Origin: Antedon mediterranea
Taxonomy: Eukaryota; Echinodermata; Crinoidea; Comatulida; Antedonidae
Direction of reading: 5' to 3'
Assembly (NCBI RefSeq): GCF_964355755.1
Contig: NC_092672.1
Location: 37,568,501 to 37,632,500 of the forward strand
Length of the DNA: 64,000 nucleotides
Positions 27,901-36,980 of the stretch are shown here, piece after piece. The position numbers were made by a program, and so were the translations under genes. The stretch's first letter is position 1, and the number at the start of each line of letters is the position of its first letter. The notes beneath the pieces were generated by a model. It was not told the origin of the DNA and did not search any database. It saw only the letters and a program-made list of their open reading frames with translations.

Positions 27901-30900
27901 AAATATTGTTTCTCCCAAAGGTTAAATTGTTTGAGCTTTTTCTTAATGTAGGAATGGGTTGATCATCGGTTGCAATGGGAAGAAGATGAGTATGATGGTG
28001 TATCTAGTATTATAGTGCCCACAAGCCTAATATGGACACCAGATATCATCCTCTATAATAAGTAAGTTCAGTCAGGTCGAGTTGCAATGTAATGTCCAAA
28101 CAAGAATGGAATATATTTTAGATATTCTTAAGTTTGCTAGGTTCCCACTAGGACCAACGCAAGGACGTAACGCAATGTAAGTGATTTGACCAATCACAAG
28201 CGATGAAATATTCAAACTGCTTTTCATTGGTCAACCGCTTGCGTTGCGTCCTTGCGTTACGTCCAAGTAGGAACCAAGCTTTATAGCCAAAATAAACAGT
28301 ATTGTTATCTAATTGTAAGACACACGACAATTTAGATGTTTTTAGGCTGTTGGTCCTCCAATTCATTAAATCATTTTAAAATAACCGTTTTTCTTTTCTG
28401 CTGCATAGTGCATATGGTCCTTTTGACGTTCGATACGCGTCGAACGCTACAATCAGTAGTAACGGAACGGTAAAATGGTTCGTACCGTCAGTCTACAAAA
28501 GCGCGTGCCAGGTTGACGTGAAATTCTACCCGTTTGACGAGCAGAGATGTGTACTTAAATTTGGTTCTTGGACTTACAATGGTATAGTTGTTGATCTGAT
28601 TCCACCTAAAAATCAAGACATCATAAGAGAATTCGACATTTGGGGGAACTCTGAATGGGACGTGCAGCTATCACCGGGAAAACGAAGCGAAAAGGTTTAC
28701 CCATGCTGCCCTGGTGCGCCGTACATTGACGTCACATTTACATTCGTCTTACAACGGAAACCATTGTTTTACGTAGCGTATTTGCTGCTTCCCTGTGGCC
28801 TCATATCGTTCAATACAATTCTTGTGTTTTACCTGCCTGCTGATTGTTCTGAAAAGATGCAACTGTGTACGTGCATTTTACTTTCTATGGCGGTTTTTCT
28901 ACTCCTTATATCTCAACAAATCCCGCCAAATGCTAATAATTTACCGCTAATTATGAAATATTTACTATTCACGAAAATTATTGTGACGTCATCAATTGTG
29001 CTGACAACTTTGATACTTAACATGAGGTTTAGGACGCCTGAAACGCACGAACTTTCAAACTGGCAAAGAAAGCTATTTCTTGATGTTATTCCTAAATATT
29101 TGAAAATGCGTCGACCAGACGCGTTTGATGATCGCTTCAATCATTCAGAGTCTTCACAAATCAGAAAGGACAGCATCAAGTTGTTGTCAACAAGGGTTGC
29201 TAGTATGCTGGCACCGATGATGGTCACAGAGATGGAGGACGAACTAGAAGCTAGGGCAGAGAGACAGGGTAAGTTATCATGTTTCCCTATATGCAATTTA
29301 TGTCAATTAAAACAATAACGCGTTTGCTTTATGTGCAAACGCAAACACGAACGAAGCTCTTCCATTGGTCATTGATTTCAGTTTTAAAAACAACAAGCAC
29401 GTAAAGCTTGGTTACCACTAGGACGCAGCGCAAGGACGTAAGCGAGTTTTTATTATTTTTATTTTATGTCTTTAGGCCAATGTGGCCAAGGATTACCAAT
29501 AGAATCACTGTCCTATCAGATAGGTGGTAATCCCCCTCATACAGGGGCTATTTTGTGAACCAGTTCACCGGGGTACTACTCTTCTCGAATAATGAACTGG
29601 GTTCTTTAAAGTGCACACAGGTTATAACTGTTTACACTGGACCTACGAGAAGACTTGTTCCACCACCAGAACTAGGAGCGAGTCGGCCTCGAACCCTTGC
29701 CGATGTTGTTAGCTCTTTAGGTACGGCACACGGCGCCCCTGCCTTAACGGCCATTTGACTGACCAGTTGACCAATAAAAAGCAAAAATTCGGATAATCCA
29801 TCGCTTGTGATTGGTTAAATTGCTTACGTCGCGCTTACGTCGTTGTGTTACGTCCCAGTCGGAACCAAGCTTAAACGAGGCAACATTAGCGTGCTGTTTG
29901 TGTATGCTAAACAGTTCACTGGGTGCTTCATTTACGTGATTACGACTAACGTACGCTTTTTGCGCGATTACGGTTACGCATTATTATTATTAAACACATC
30001 ATCAATTACCGGTTTACACAATTTTGTTATCAATATTAATAGTTTAAAGCACGTGTAGCGGCATTTAAAAACAACAAAACCGTTCGATAGAATGTTTACA
30101 CCTCTTTAGACGTGGCGTCACTGCGGCGGTCAACAATAATGACATACTGTAAATAGCAACAGTGATAAATGAAATTATATCAATTGACTTCATTAAAACA
30201 AATGAACGAACCGACTGAGTTACCCATCAATAGTTGATTAACGAGTTAGTTGTAAACCCCGTCGTCGGGTCGATTCGTAGCGTATTCAAAAGGAGAAGGT
30301 GAGATAGCGGTTATCGAATTATTTCTCGTATGAATCATTCGTTACGTTCTGTCTACACTATCAAACTAGTTTGACAAAAAAAGTGTGATGTTCACAAATA
30401 TGGTAGTGATATGCTCAAATATGGTAGTGATATGACATCATCATGTCCATATATGGCCACATCACATTTTGTTTGTCACATAAAGTTTGATAGTGTAGAC
30501 AGAGCTTTATATAACACCTCCAATTGAAGGTGGGATTCCTTTTTGAAGATTTACATATTATTTATTCTGGAGAATAAATTTTTTTATTTCGTTTTTGGGA
30601 GGGCATATCGTGTCTGTCATGCATATGCTTATTTTTAGGGTGACGTGTGCAATGACATTATATTCGCGTTCACAATGTTTGCACCACAAATCAACAGAAA
30701 CACAGTTCAATTCCAATTAAAATCAAACAAAATAAAATATATATCTGCTTTTTTAAAGTAGTAGGCCTACAAAATAGTCTTATACGTATGGATCATGTGC
30801 AATTTAACCTAGTACATTTTTCGAGACGAGTGGGGGGTTGTGGAGCCGTGAAATGTGCAAAGTCACATTTGTGCAAACAACCACATTTGTGCAAACATCT

Positions 30901-33900
30901 TAACTTCAAATGTGCAAATCTGTAAAAATTCATAACCCGCAAATTACCCCGGTGTACTAGTATACACAGTCACTGTCACACAGTTATCATATCATATATA
31001 TCTATAAATAAGGTTAAATTAAAAAAAATACTGTCTTATATAAGGGAGTAAGGAAGCAATCCCCTGTAAGTAATTGAAAAGACTTGTAATTACACTTGTC
31101 AGGATAGTAGCCATCTTGTATAGATATAGTATTTAAACTTCTCTACTCGGTCGGTCGTCAGGTATTTGAATAACCCCATGGCAGGCCTTTATCACAAGTT
31201 CAGCTACCGCACTGGATTGACAAGCCTACAGGCATATTGATAACAATCTTGATGCTCTACGGAATATTACAATTATGTATCTACTGATGAGGCTATATAG
31301 TAATACTCATTGGTATGATGCTGTTAGATATTGCTCTATTTTAGATAACGCTGGGGATAAGACACCGTAAGAAAGGGTCACAAGGAATTAAGTAGTAGTG
31401 GAGAAACGCCCTAAAGCCTTGTCTACACTATCAAACTTTGTGACAAAAATGCGATGTGTCTATATATGGACATGATGATGTCATATCACTACCATATTTT
31501 GGCATACCACTACTATATTTGGGCACATGACACGTAGTTTGTCAAACTAGTTCGATAATGTACAGTAGACAGAGAGTAGAACCGACAGCAGAAATGGAGA
31601 CCTAAAAGTTTGCGCCCTGCCCTATCATGAAAATGATCGAAAGCACGAAACGGATGGAAATTGATACAAACGAATTCAAACAAAGTCTTATTTGAATATT
31701 AAGATGTATGCCCAACTATATAGATTGTACCGAATACCCAGTAAATGTGAATACTTTAAGCTCTAATGGTAGATTAGAGAAAAAATAATGAGACCATTTC
31801 AGAACTACTAAAGTCCTACCAAGAGCAATTTTACGCAATTATAGTTGTTTTATTTCATAATATACTGTCGTGCTGTGGCAATACAAGACATCAACCCAGC
31901 CGATATGAGTTAATGAATAGTTTAAAGGTGCTACCTTCAAATCTTAACTCGAAACACATTCGATACTTCCCGACAAAGTGATAGCCTATAACGTTAATCA
32001 AAACCCCAAGCGGGAAGGGGAGAGGTGGTGTATGGTGTACATCACTCCGGCGAGTTACACGTTCCAGATAAACAACGACGACGCGAAACGCGATGCTGGC
32101 ATCTTATCTAGTTAGTGTGAAACCTCCTCTTATGAAGGCAATTATCACATAACGTACTAATTCAACATGTCCATATTGTATATAACTAGACACAGGGTAA
32201 TAAAACAAATAGCATGCATAGAATGAGGTTTTATGTTTCACATAAATTACATTGTTTAATTATTGTATGATTATATCACTGAGACAATGTCATTATTTTA
32301 TGGTAAAGTAAATCATATACGTACGTTAATTATTAATACAAGTTTTATGATATGACATCAAGACAAATTGCTAAAACGCGAAATTATTTAATTACAGCGA
32401 TATCAAAATAAATTGCTAATCAATAAATTACATGCATGTCTTAATGGAAATTAGGTAAAAGGTTGATATAAGTTGATGACGCGTCAACAACAACTTGATA
32501 GGTGAGATGTGACGCGTTTGAATCCAATTAGAAACGTAGTATCGCGCTTACGTCATCATTAACAGACAGCATCACTTGTTTTACGATGAAGTCTTGTCAT
32601 ACATACACTTCCATACATTAAACAAGATCTTTAAAAATAGTATTATTAGTTTAAGAATAGCCATAAACAGTGTAAATAACCAGTTTATTTTAATTGCGCA
32701 TTGGACGCTCACATTCTAAACATGGTTTCATACTAGGGGGCGGGGGATGGGGGTCGGTAAAACTCCCTGTTCGACAAGTAGTCTCAGTACTTTACACATA
32801 CTGTACATACATTTTGCTTCAACTAAACATGTATTCTGAAGTAAGTACCTAAAGACAAAACAAAAATGTTAGTCTGAAATATTCAATTCCAAATGATATT
32901 TGTTAAAATCTTGTTTGGCTTTAGGCCTACTTCGTAATGGTTCGTATTTACATTTATCACAAATCACTTTACAGTACAAAATGGATGTAAATGTTTAAAG
33001 CTTTAATTTGCGTTTTCTGATAGGAATGTGATTTCAGGAATTCGTAAACCATAAAAACGGTCATAACAAACATTCAATAGATAATTAACTAAGTTTTGAA
33101 ATTTGTAGACAACAATAGCTATAAAATTGTCAGTAGAGGATTGTTGCGAAATGTGATTATTTTGTTTGGAGAGATGTAGTTTATTCGCGTTCGTAGCGGT
33201 ATTATCGCAATACAGTCGTAATGCACATGCGTACGTGGTATAGTTTTTTTTGCTGTTGTTGTTTCAATTGTTTGTTTTTTTCCTTAGGTTTACTAAATCA
33301 AGGTAGCATGGGTCATAGTTCAATGGATCCCGATATGTCCGTGTCATCTAATTCATACACAAGCATCAAAGACGCCGTGAATGACGTAGTGTATATTACG
33401 TCACAGTACGCGTTCACAGAGGAAACGTGCAAGGTATACAAATAAAATAACTCACATTTTTATAAACATTCTAATAAATCTTGGCACCGCGCGCCCTCTT
33501 TTGAAAGATAAATCAATCAATTAATAAACACCATTGAACGTCAATCAATACAGTATAGGCCTGCCCTCTAAAGCGTGGCAACGCAAGAAGCGAGTTGACC
33601 AATGACAAGCCAATGTTCGAATAATCCATCGCTTGTGATTGGTCCTTGCGTTTCTTTTTTCTTTGTAGGTGCGCCTGGTCCCACACAGGACGCGCAACGC
33701 AACGACGTAAGCGCAACACATGCGAGTTGACCAATGACAATCGACAGTTAGAATATTCCATCGCTTGTGATTGGTCTTTAATTTCGCTGCGCTTACGTTC
33801 TTTTGTATTGGTTACATCGCAGCAATTGAAACCAAGTCTGCTTAACGTTTTTTCTTATTCCTTTATTCTACAGGCCAAAGAAGAGTGGAAGTACTGCGCG

Positions 33901-34047
33901 ATGGTGCTGGATCGCATTTTCCTGATCATATATCTGTGTGGTGTCTTCATTGGGACAGTAATAATAATCATGGAAGCGCCTCTAGCAACTACATTCTTCT
34001 ATGAACAATTTTGGTCATCATCTAACACAACAGCTGACGATATTTGA
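8104..34047 (+). CDS. Nicotinic acetylcholine receptor alpha-type subunit (7 exons)
   Basis: Cys-loop cation channel subunit of the plasma membrane. Exons: 8104-8245, 24701-24840, 26556-26600, 27952-28061, 28409-29268, 33288-33433, 33874-34047. All introns are GT-AG and phases agree, giving 538 residues. The 45-bp and 110-bp exons match vertebrate receptor genes. Order: basic N-terminus and signal sequence (LFLLSQVFQVFLCAVIGLLQ); loop D WIIHEW; loop A WTPDIILYNNA; Cys-loop CQVDVKFYPFDEQRC; loop B GSWTYNG; loop C YPCCPGAPY, whose vicinal cysteines make it alpha-type; TM1-TM3 in the 860-bp exon; intracellular loop; TM4 (RIFLIIYLCGVFIGTVII). All agonist-box aromatics remain. The M2 pore is odd: from SEKMQLCTCILLSMAVF, 2' is Gln, 6' is Cys and 20' is Gln. 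The first in-frame ATG is used. Which vertebrate subunit is closest cannot be told by eye. Confidence 0.93.
8246..9501. other. Receptor intron 1, first part
   Basis: AT-rich intron. Around 8935-9026 the sequence ends in GCAATAAATATTACTTACTTAC, which looks like a 3' tail of a plus-strand non-LTR element with a short (TTAC)n end. Nothing else is recognised. Confidence 0.3.
9502..9632. mobile_element. Family A MITE, copy 2
   Basis: Diverged copy in intron 1 with left end AGGCTTTGTCCACAATATCAA and right end GTCAAACTAGTTTTATA. It retains one CArG decamer, CCATATTTGG. Confidence 0.7.
9895..10030. repeat. (CCCATG)n / (CCTATG)n hexamer repeat
   Basis: About 22 hexamers drifting from CCCATG to CCTATG. 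It creates artificial open frames of Met-Pro or Cys-Pro repeats. Intronic. Confidence 0.95.
10031..11736. other. Receptor intron 1, nothing recognised
   Basis: Low-GC intronic sequence with short CAAAT repeats near 10034 and 10210. No splice-supported exon or structured repeat was seen. Confidence 0.3.
11737..12027. mobile_element. Family C MITE, copy 2, with internal expansion
   Basis: The ends match the other C copies (CAATTTGCACAGACGATC on the left, GTCTGTGTAAATTGGCCT on the right), flanked by TAA and TTAA. Inside, a 42-bp segment containing GCGGTTCCGCTCACGATAC and GATTCTACGTGGGACAAGC is repeated four times (about 11822-11990), so this copy is about twice as long as copy 1. Confidence 0.8.
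12028..13303. other. Receptor intron 1, nothing recognised
   Basis: Includes an 83-codon open frame at 12399-12650 without splice sites or recognisable family; treated as chance. Confidence 0.3.
13304..13428. mobile_element. Family A MITE, copy 3
   Basis: Flanked by TAA on the left. Left end AGCTCTCTCCACTATCAAAC, right end GTCAAACTAGTTTGATAG. One CArG decamer, CCATATATGG. Confidence 0.75.
13429..15813. other. Receptor intron 1, possible retroelement remnants
   Basis: The segment 13640-14000 has degenerate open frames, and 15155-15190 ends in GTTGAATAAATAAATAAAATG, like decayed non-LTR 3' sequence. No intact domain could be named. Confidence 0.25.
15815..16031. repeat. GAY-triplet (Asp-type) simple repeat
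   Basis: About 65 triplets of GAC/GAT with occasional AAC, GAA and AGC. One strand reads as poly-Asp and the other as poly-Ser. It lies inside intron 1, with no splice sites or start context suggesting a gene. Confidence 0.95.
16374..16712. repeat. 75-bp tandem array, about 4.5 copies
   Basis: The unit contains ATTAAGCTACTGTTCTACCC and ends near GATGTCCTCTGCATCGAGC. The array is broken after TCCACCCGTAC (16702-16712) by a 2.07-kb element and resumes at 18783. Confidence 0.95.
16713..18782. mobile_element. Mutator-like foldback transposon, non-autonomous
   Basis: Terminal inverted repeats share ACAAAGTGCGAGGCAGCGAG and then GCACGCGAGGCA, with further GCGAGGCA motifs inside both ends. The 11-mer TCCACCCGTAC flanks both sides (16702-16712 and 18783-18793), a length typical of Mutator-like elements (9-11 bp). 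Inner parts are also inverted: 16893-17170 pairs with about 17470-17742, sharing TTCTATGGAACGCCAAAAGAG-type and AAAAGTAACAATAAATCC-type blocks. The centre (about 17170-17470) and the unpaired right part show no transposase. Confidence 0.75.
18783..18835. repeat. Remainder of the 75-bp array
   Basis: Continues the 75-bp unit interrupted at 16712, from TCCACCCGTACACCCCTAAT to CCATCGAGCATG, where the array ends. Confidence 0.9.
18836..20411. other. Receptor intron 1, nothing recognised
   Basis: Unique-looking AT-rich sequence. No supported exon or repeat was found. Confidence 0.3.
20412..20601. mobile_element. Diverged family B MITE with 18-bp repeats
   Basis: Shares GTTGACAAATCACAAGC and TGATTGGTCAAATTACTTGC with family B and ends in TACGCATTGCGTCTTA. 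Its left part carries about three copies of CGCGTGCATATACGCAAG (20463-20516), apparently expanded from the subterminal region. Confidence 0.55.
20605..20732. mobile_element. Family B MITE, right end incomplete
   Basis: Starts after TTA with AGCTTGGTTTCCACTAGCGA, then the typical core GATTTGACTAATCACAAGCG and TGTCATTGGTCAACTCGCG. The outer right terminal repeat is missing. Confidence 0.75.
20736..21050. other. Receptor intron 1, nothing recognised
   Basis: AT-rich spacer between MITE remains and the GC-rich composite element; no feature seen. Confidence 0.3.
21969..24112. repeat. Tandem duplication of about 330 bp, first copy split by a transposon
   Basis: Copy one is 21969-22126 plus 23616-23787; copy two is 23788-24112. 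Both contain AACTTCGCCTGGAAAATAAC, GATATCACGCGTCTCGACCC and TTTTCTAGGCGCTGAAGCTA. They differ by scattered substitutions. Copy two is uninterrupted where copy one holds the element at 22127-23612. Confidence 0.85.
22127..23612. mobile_element. 1.49-kb TIR transposon with TTA target duplication
   Basis: Ends are AGGCTGGTTTCCTGTCGACG and its inverse CGTCGACAGGAAACCAGCCT. Subterminal CGACGTAAG and ACAGGAAACCG motifs are repeated. TTA flanks both sides (22124-22126, 23613-23615), while the paralogous empty site at 23937-23950 has a single TTA. A TTA/TAA duplication is typical of PIF/Harbinger elements. No transposase or DDE domain is visible, so it is non-autonomous. Confidence 0.8.
24228..24412. 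mobile_element. Family C MITE, copy 3
   Basis: Starts after TTA with AGGTTAATGTACACAGACGA and ends GCTCGTCTGTGTAAATTGGC before TTA. The core GCGGAAAACCGCGTAGCTTG is shared with copy 1. It lies 289 bp upstream of receptor exon 2. Confidence 0.8.
24871..25165. mobile_element. Family B MITE with internal 19-bp expansion
   Basis: Begins about 30 bp after the exon 2 donor. The right end is CGTCCTAGTGAGAACCAAGC. Between 24950 and 25145 a motif close to TCCTTGCGTTGCGCTTACG is repeated about ten times with drift. An open frame through it is an artefact of the repeat. Confidence 0.75.
25517..25656. mobile_element. Family B MITE
   Basis: Contains CAACGCAAGAAGGACATAAC, the core TTTGACCAATCACAAGCGAT and TGTCATTGGTCAACTCGCTT, and a diverged right end GTGGGAGCCACGCT. 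Receptor intron 2. Confidence 0.75.
26110..26262. mobile_element. Family B MITE
   Basis: Preceded by TAA. Left end AGCCTTGGTTACCATTACGA, core AGACCAATCATATCC and TGATTGGTCAAATCACTTGC, right end AGTGAGAACAAATCT. Receptor intron 2. Confidence 0.75.
26672..26818. mobile_element. Family A MITE, copy 4
   Basis: TAA flanks both sides. Ends are AGCTCCGTCTACACTATCAA and TTTGATAGTTTAGATAGAAC. Contains CCATATTTGG and a near-CRE, TGACGTCT. It starts 71 bp after receptor exon 3. Confidence 0.85.
26866..26943. mobile_element. Family B MITE, right half only
   Basis: Begins within the core (TGATTTGTCAAATTACATGC) and ends GTCCTAGTGGGAACCAAGAT. The left terminal repeat is absent. Confidence 0.65.
26950..27045. 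mobile_element. Family B MITE, short
   Basis: After TAA, AGCTTGGTTCCCACTAGGAC opens the element and GTCCTAGTGAGAACCAAGCT closes it. The core is reduced to TGATTGGTCAAAGTACATTC. It directly follows another partial copy. Confidence 0.8.
27046..27537. other. Receptor intron 3, nothing recognised
   Basis: A 70-codon open frame at 27097-27309 has no splice support or recognisable similarity. Otherwise featureless. Confidence 0.3.
27538..27651. mobile_element. Family B MITE, right end lost
   Basis: After TAA, AGCGTGGTTCCCACTAGGAC starts a copy whose core (TTTGACCAATCACAAACAAC) is followed by GTTGCGTCTACGTCTACG and then directly by the next copy. Confidence 0.7.
27655..27800. mobile_element. Family B MITE
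   Basis: Flanked by TTA on both sides. Starts AGCGTGGTTCCCACGAGGAC and ends GTAGTGGGAACCAATC. The core has TGTGATTGGTCAACTCGCTT. Confidence 0.8.
28138..28280. mobile_element. Family B MITE in receptor intron 4
   Basis: Fills much of the 347-bp intron between exons 4 and 5. Core GATTTGACCAATCACAAGCG and TTCATTGGTCAACCGCTTGC; right end AAGTAGGAACCAAGCT followed by TTA. Confidence 0.8.
29405..29870. mobile_element. Family B MITE split by a SINE
   Basis: The left part (29405-29446, AGCTTGGTTACCACTAGGAC) and right part (29758-29870, from TTGACCAATAAAAAGC region to CAGTCGGAACCAAGC) form one family B element flanked by TAA and TTA. The two parts are separated by a SINE of about 310 bp, which is therefore younger. 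Confidence 0.75.
29447..29757 (-). mobile_element. tRNA-derived SINE nested in a MITE
   Basis: Read on the minus strand, GGCCGTTAAGGCAGGGGCG is a plausible A-box region and GGTTCGAGGCC is a B box. The end opposite the promoter, TTTTATTATTTTTATTTTAT on the plus strand, is A-rich on the minus strand, consistent with a retroposon tail. It shares blocks with the fragment at 1128-1316. Confidence 0.65.
30345..30506. mobile_element. Family A MITE, copy 5
   Basis: TTA at both flanks (30342-30344, 30507-30509). Ends CGTTCTGTCTACACTATCAA and TTTGATAGTGTAGACAGAGC. Core has two CAAATATGG repeats and one perfect CArG, CCATATATGG. Confidence 0.9.
30510..31411. other. Receptor intron 5, nothing recognised
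   Basis: AT-rich, with a small internal repeat of CACATTTGTGCAAACA near 30865-30895. No gene seen. Confidence 0.3.
31415..31577. mobile_element. Family A MITE, copy 6
   Basis: TAA precedes AGCCTTGTCTACACTATCAA; the right end is diverged (GTACAGTAGACAGAG). CArG-like motifs are present but imperfect, for example CCATATTTTGG. Confidence 0.75.
31578..33287. other. Receptor intron 5, remainder
   Basis: No repeats or exons recognised. It ends in a long T-rich tract and TTAG acceptor for receptor exon 6 at 33288. Confidence 0.3.
33572..33836. mobile_element. Two family B MITE copies in receptor intron 6
   Basis: The first copy (33572-33654, after TAA) has AGCGTGGCAACGCAAGAAGC and GATTGGTCCTTGCG. 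The second (about 33668-33836) has CGCCTGGTCCCACACAGGAC and GAAACCAAGTCT. They occupy most of the 440-bp intron and stop about 37 bp before exon 7. Confidence 0.65.
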
Positions 34048-34395
34048 AAACGGACAGATCAGAAATTACAGTCAACTTTTTGGGGTGCAACATTTAGGCA
34101 AGGATTGGTATACATGATGAAACACCCTCGTTTATATTATACAACATATTAGTATGCAACAGATCATACCATAGCCTGCTAATCGAAATAAGTAGATTTT
34201 TCGATGCACATGTGACGTCACAGCAATTTACGGCAACGGCTGTACGGCGAGCGCGTGTGGCGATATCATTAATCTCGCTATTTGTCTGAAATCATACGTA
34301 CATCCCTAAAACGTTGTAAAAATACTATCCCCGGTCAAGTTGTCCTTTAAAAAATATGAAGTAAAATAGATAGCATTTAAAACAAAAAATTCTTA
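34048..34395 (+). other. Receptor 3' flank
   Basis: Follows the receptor stop codon. No polyadenylation signal is seen before the MITE at 34396; an AATAAA at 34742-34747 is the first plausible one, about 700 bp after the stop. Confidence 0.3.
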
Positions 34396-34541
34396 AGCTC
34401 TGTCTACGCTATCAAACTAGTAGTCATGTCATCAAACATGGTAGTGATGTGCCCAAATATGATGGTAACTGGTAATATGACATCATAATGTCCATAAATC
34501 ACATTTTTTGTCACATAAAGTTTGATAGTGTAGACAGAGCT
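34396..34541. mobile_element. Family A MITE, copy 7
   Basis: TTA on both sides (34393-34395, 34542-34544). Ends AGCTCTGTCTACGCTATCAA and TTTGATAGTGTAGACAGAGC. The core is partly rearranged and has no perfect CArG box. Confidence 0.9.
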
Positions 34542-34544
34542 TTA

Positions 34545-35483
34545 GGTTCGATACCCAGGTCACAGAATTGTGTCACGCATGGAATATGGGAAATGTTAAG
34601 AGTTAGGCCGCTAGCGTAAAAAACGCTTGTTTTCCGTCACGCAGTGCAAGGTATACATCTATTTGTGTGTTTAGATAAAGGTTGCTGAAAATATTACATT
34701 TTTGCGCGATAAGACACGTCTGGGTATCACGTGATATTGAGAATAAAATTGCATCCATACCTTAATGTTGATGAACTTGTTGTGGTTAGTGCAAACCCGG
34801 TTACGAAAATGACTGGCCTAGAAGCGTACACTCCGGTCCGAAGTTGCGTTTTGACGAACGCGAGAGGTGAATCACTGGCGAAAGGTATTGGTAGAATTTG
34901 CTAATCTACATATCAGTTGATGGAGGCTGCGCTAAACACAAGACGTACATCATATTAAATGGGATGATGAAGGCCTTACAATGATGAATGTGATTCACGT
35001 TGACAGTGAGCGAAGCTGATCACCAATCCATCATGTTATATCACACCAATTAGAAAAAAAAGGTGATTTATTATTCGCGTTTACAGTGCTTATTCATTGC
35101 TGTGTATTGTATATAGAGACATAGTTAATTGATTCTGTAACATTTTAGGTAAAGCTATATTAACAAACGACATTAATGTCAAAATAATTGTAAATTATAT
35201 TTTGCCTTCTTCTTCCAAATTACATTTAACCCACTAAGTTCGTCTTCCAATTTTTATTTTAACAGTATTTATGAAATTATAAAATATCTATAAGTAAATG
35301 TAATATTTTATTTATCGTGTACAGTACTGCTATATTCTGGTTTTTGTTTTTCCATAACCTCAGAATCACGTTTAATTTAAAGACAACCTGTCCTGTATGA
35401 TTTGCATATCATAGGTATAAGGGCATATTTGTTGAAATATCATCTTTTCTACACAAACGTAATGTAGGGAGATAGAAACCGAT
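34545..35483. other. Intergenic, nothing recognised
   Basis: Contains the possible receptor AATAAA at 34742. No other feature. Confidence 0.3.
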
Positions 35484-35620
35484 AACTTGGACGCCAATAC
35501 GACGTAAGCATAACGCAAGTGAGTTGACCAGTCGTCACAAGCGACAGTTTCAATTATTATCGCGTCGTCGTTGGTCAAATTAATTTCGGTGCGCTTACGT
35601 CCGTGTTTTGCGTCCAAACG
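35484..35620. mobile_element. Diverged family B MITE
   Basis: Retains ACTTGGACGCCAATACGACG, GTGAGTTGACCAGTCGTCAC and GCGCTTACGTCCGTGTTTTG. Confidence 0.6.
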
Positions 35621-36708
35621 TTAACTGAGTTTTTAAAAAACTGTACATTAATGTACTATTAGGACAGTCGTAAACTCATTAAGGTCAACAAAGGTCAAGA
35701 GATAAAATAAATAATATTTAATAGCAATCTTCTTGTACTTCTATCATGCGTGTGTTGATACCGCAAAACATCAATCAATTATTGAATCATTACTTGAGCA
35801 TACATCAATGGAGAAAGACCGACGTTTTAAGTGAAAATAATGATCTATTATATAACAAACTATGTTTTACAAACGACAGTAGAATCCCTCATTTGTTCAG
35901 AATGACTTTTCGACGTAGACACATGACGGAAACGAAAGGTTGCTTTATGACTACGCACATGACTACGCGCATGACTACGCGCATGTTTTAACCTTTTTTG
36001 TATTTGTTGCATTTGTTTTGTTTGGTCTGTCAGTATTTTACCCATTTTATCATATTTTATTATGTTGTAACAAGCAAGACAAAAAGTCAAGCCAGTTTGA
36101 CGAAATAAAATAATTGAAGGATAAAGGATTTGGACCAACGACCGTAGAAGGCAACGAATCAAAGCCTACATACCACTGATTCCGCCTGTCAGTCAATCTT
36201 CACAAAGTAAATCTTGCCAAGATCTAAGTCTATAGAGATTGCACATCACTTAGCCAGGTTACAATGCACCTATGGCCTTTTAAAGTGCCGCGATTTTCAC
36301 CTGCGTCAGGGCAGGTGAGTAAATAATACATATCCCATGCGGACAAAGTGTAACAACGCAACGGTTGCCAATAAAGCCACGGATGCAACCCAACGGTTGC
36401 CAATAAAGCCACACTTACAACCCAACGGGATAATTGCAACAATTATGTTTAGCCTTGTGTTAGCTAGGGCGCTTAATGTTCCGATAGCATTGATCATGGT
36501 CATAACCCGCTTAAAACAGTTTAAGTTCATGTGACGTGTAACGATATCAGGTAGATAACATTAAGTATCACATCGACCCGGCTGGTCTAGTTGAATACAT
36601 CAACTGAATAATATTTCATGATAAATATTTTATAAGGTACGATGTATAATTATAACATTACCATATTAGGTAAATAAACAACAATTTGGAATTGTTACAA
36701 ACTAATTT
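35621..36708. other. Intergenic with two small repeats
   Basis: A CATGACTACGCG-type repeat lies at 35947-35983 and a duplicated AACGGTTGCCAATAAAGCCAC at 36359-36413. No gene recognised. Confidence 0.4.
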
Positions 36709-36829
36709 GATTGGTTCCCCCTAGGAGACGCAGCGAAAGTAAGTTGACCAATGACAAGCGTTCGAATAATCCATCGCCTGTGATTGGTCAAATCTTTACG
36801 TTGCGCTTACGTCATTATTGCACTGCAAT
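36709..36829. mobile_element. Family B MITE
   Basis: Left end TTGGTTCCCCCTAGGAGACG, core AGTTGACCAATGACAAGCG and TGTGATTGGTCAAATC. The right terminal repeat is degraded. Confidence 0.7.
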
Positions 36830-36831
36830 TA

Positions 36832-36977
36832 AAGCCATGGTTCCCACTAGGACGTAACGCAAGGGCGTAAACGTAACTCAAACGAGTTGACCAATCAGAT
36901 AAGCGACACTTGAATAACCTGTGATTGCGCTTGCGTTGCGCTTACGTTCTTGCGTTGCGTCGTACTGGGAATCAAAC
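36832..36977. mobile_element. Family B MITE
   Basis: Flanked by TTA. Left end AAGCCATGGTTCCCACTAGG, right end CGTACTGGGAATCAAAC. It is separated from the next copy by a single shared TTA. Confidence 0.8.
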
Positions 36978-36980
36978 TTA

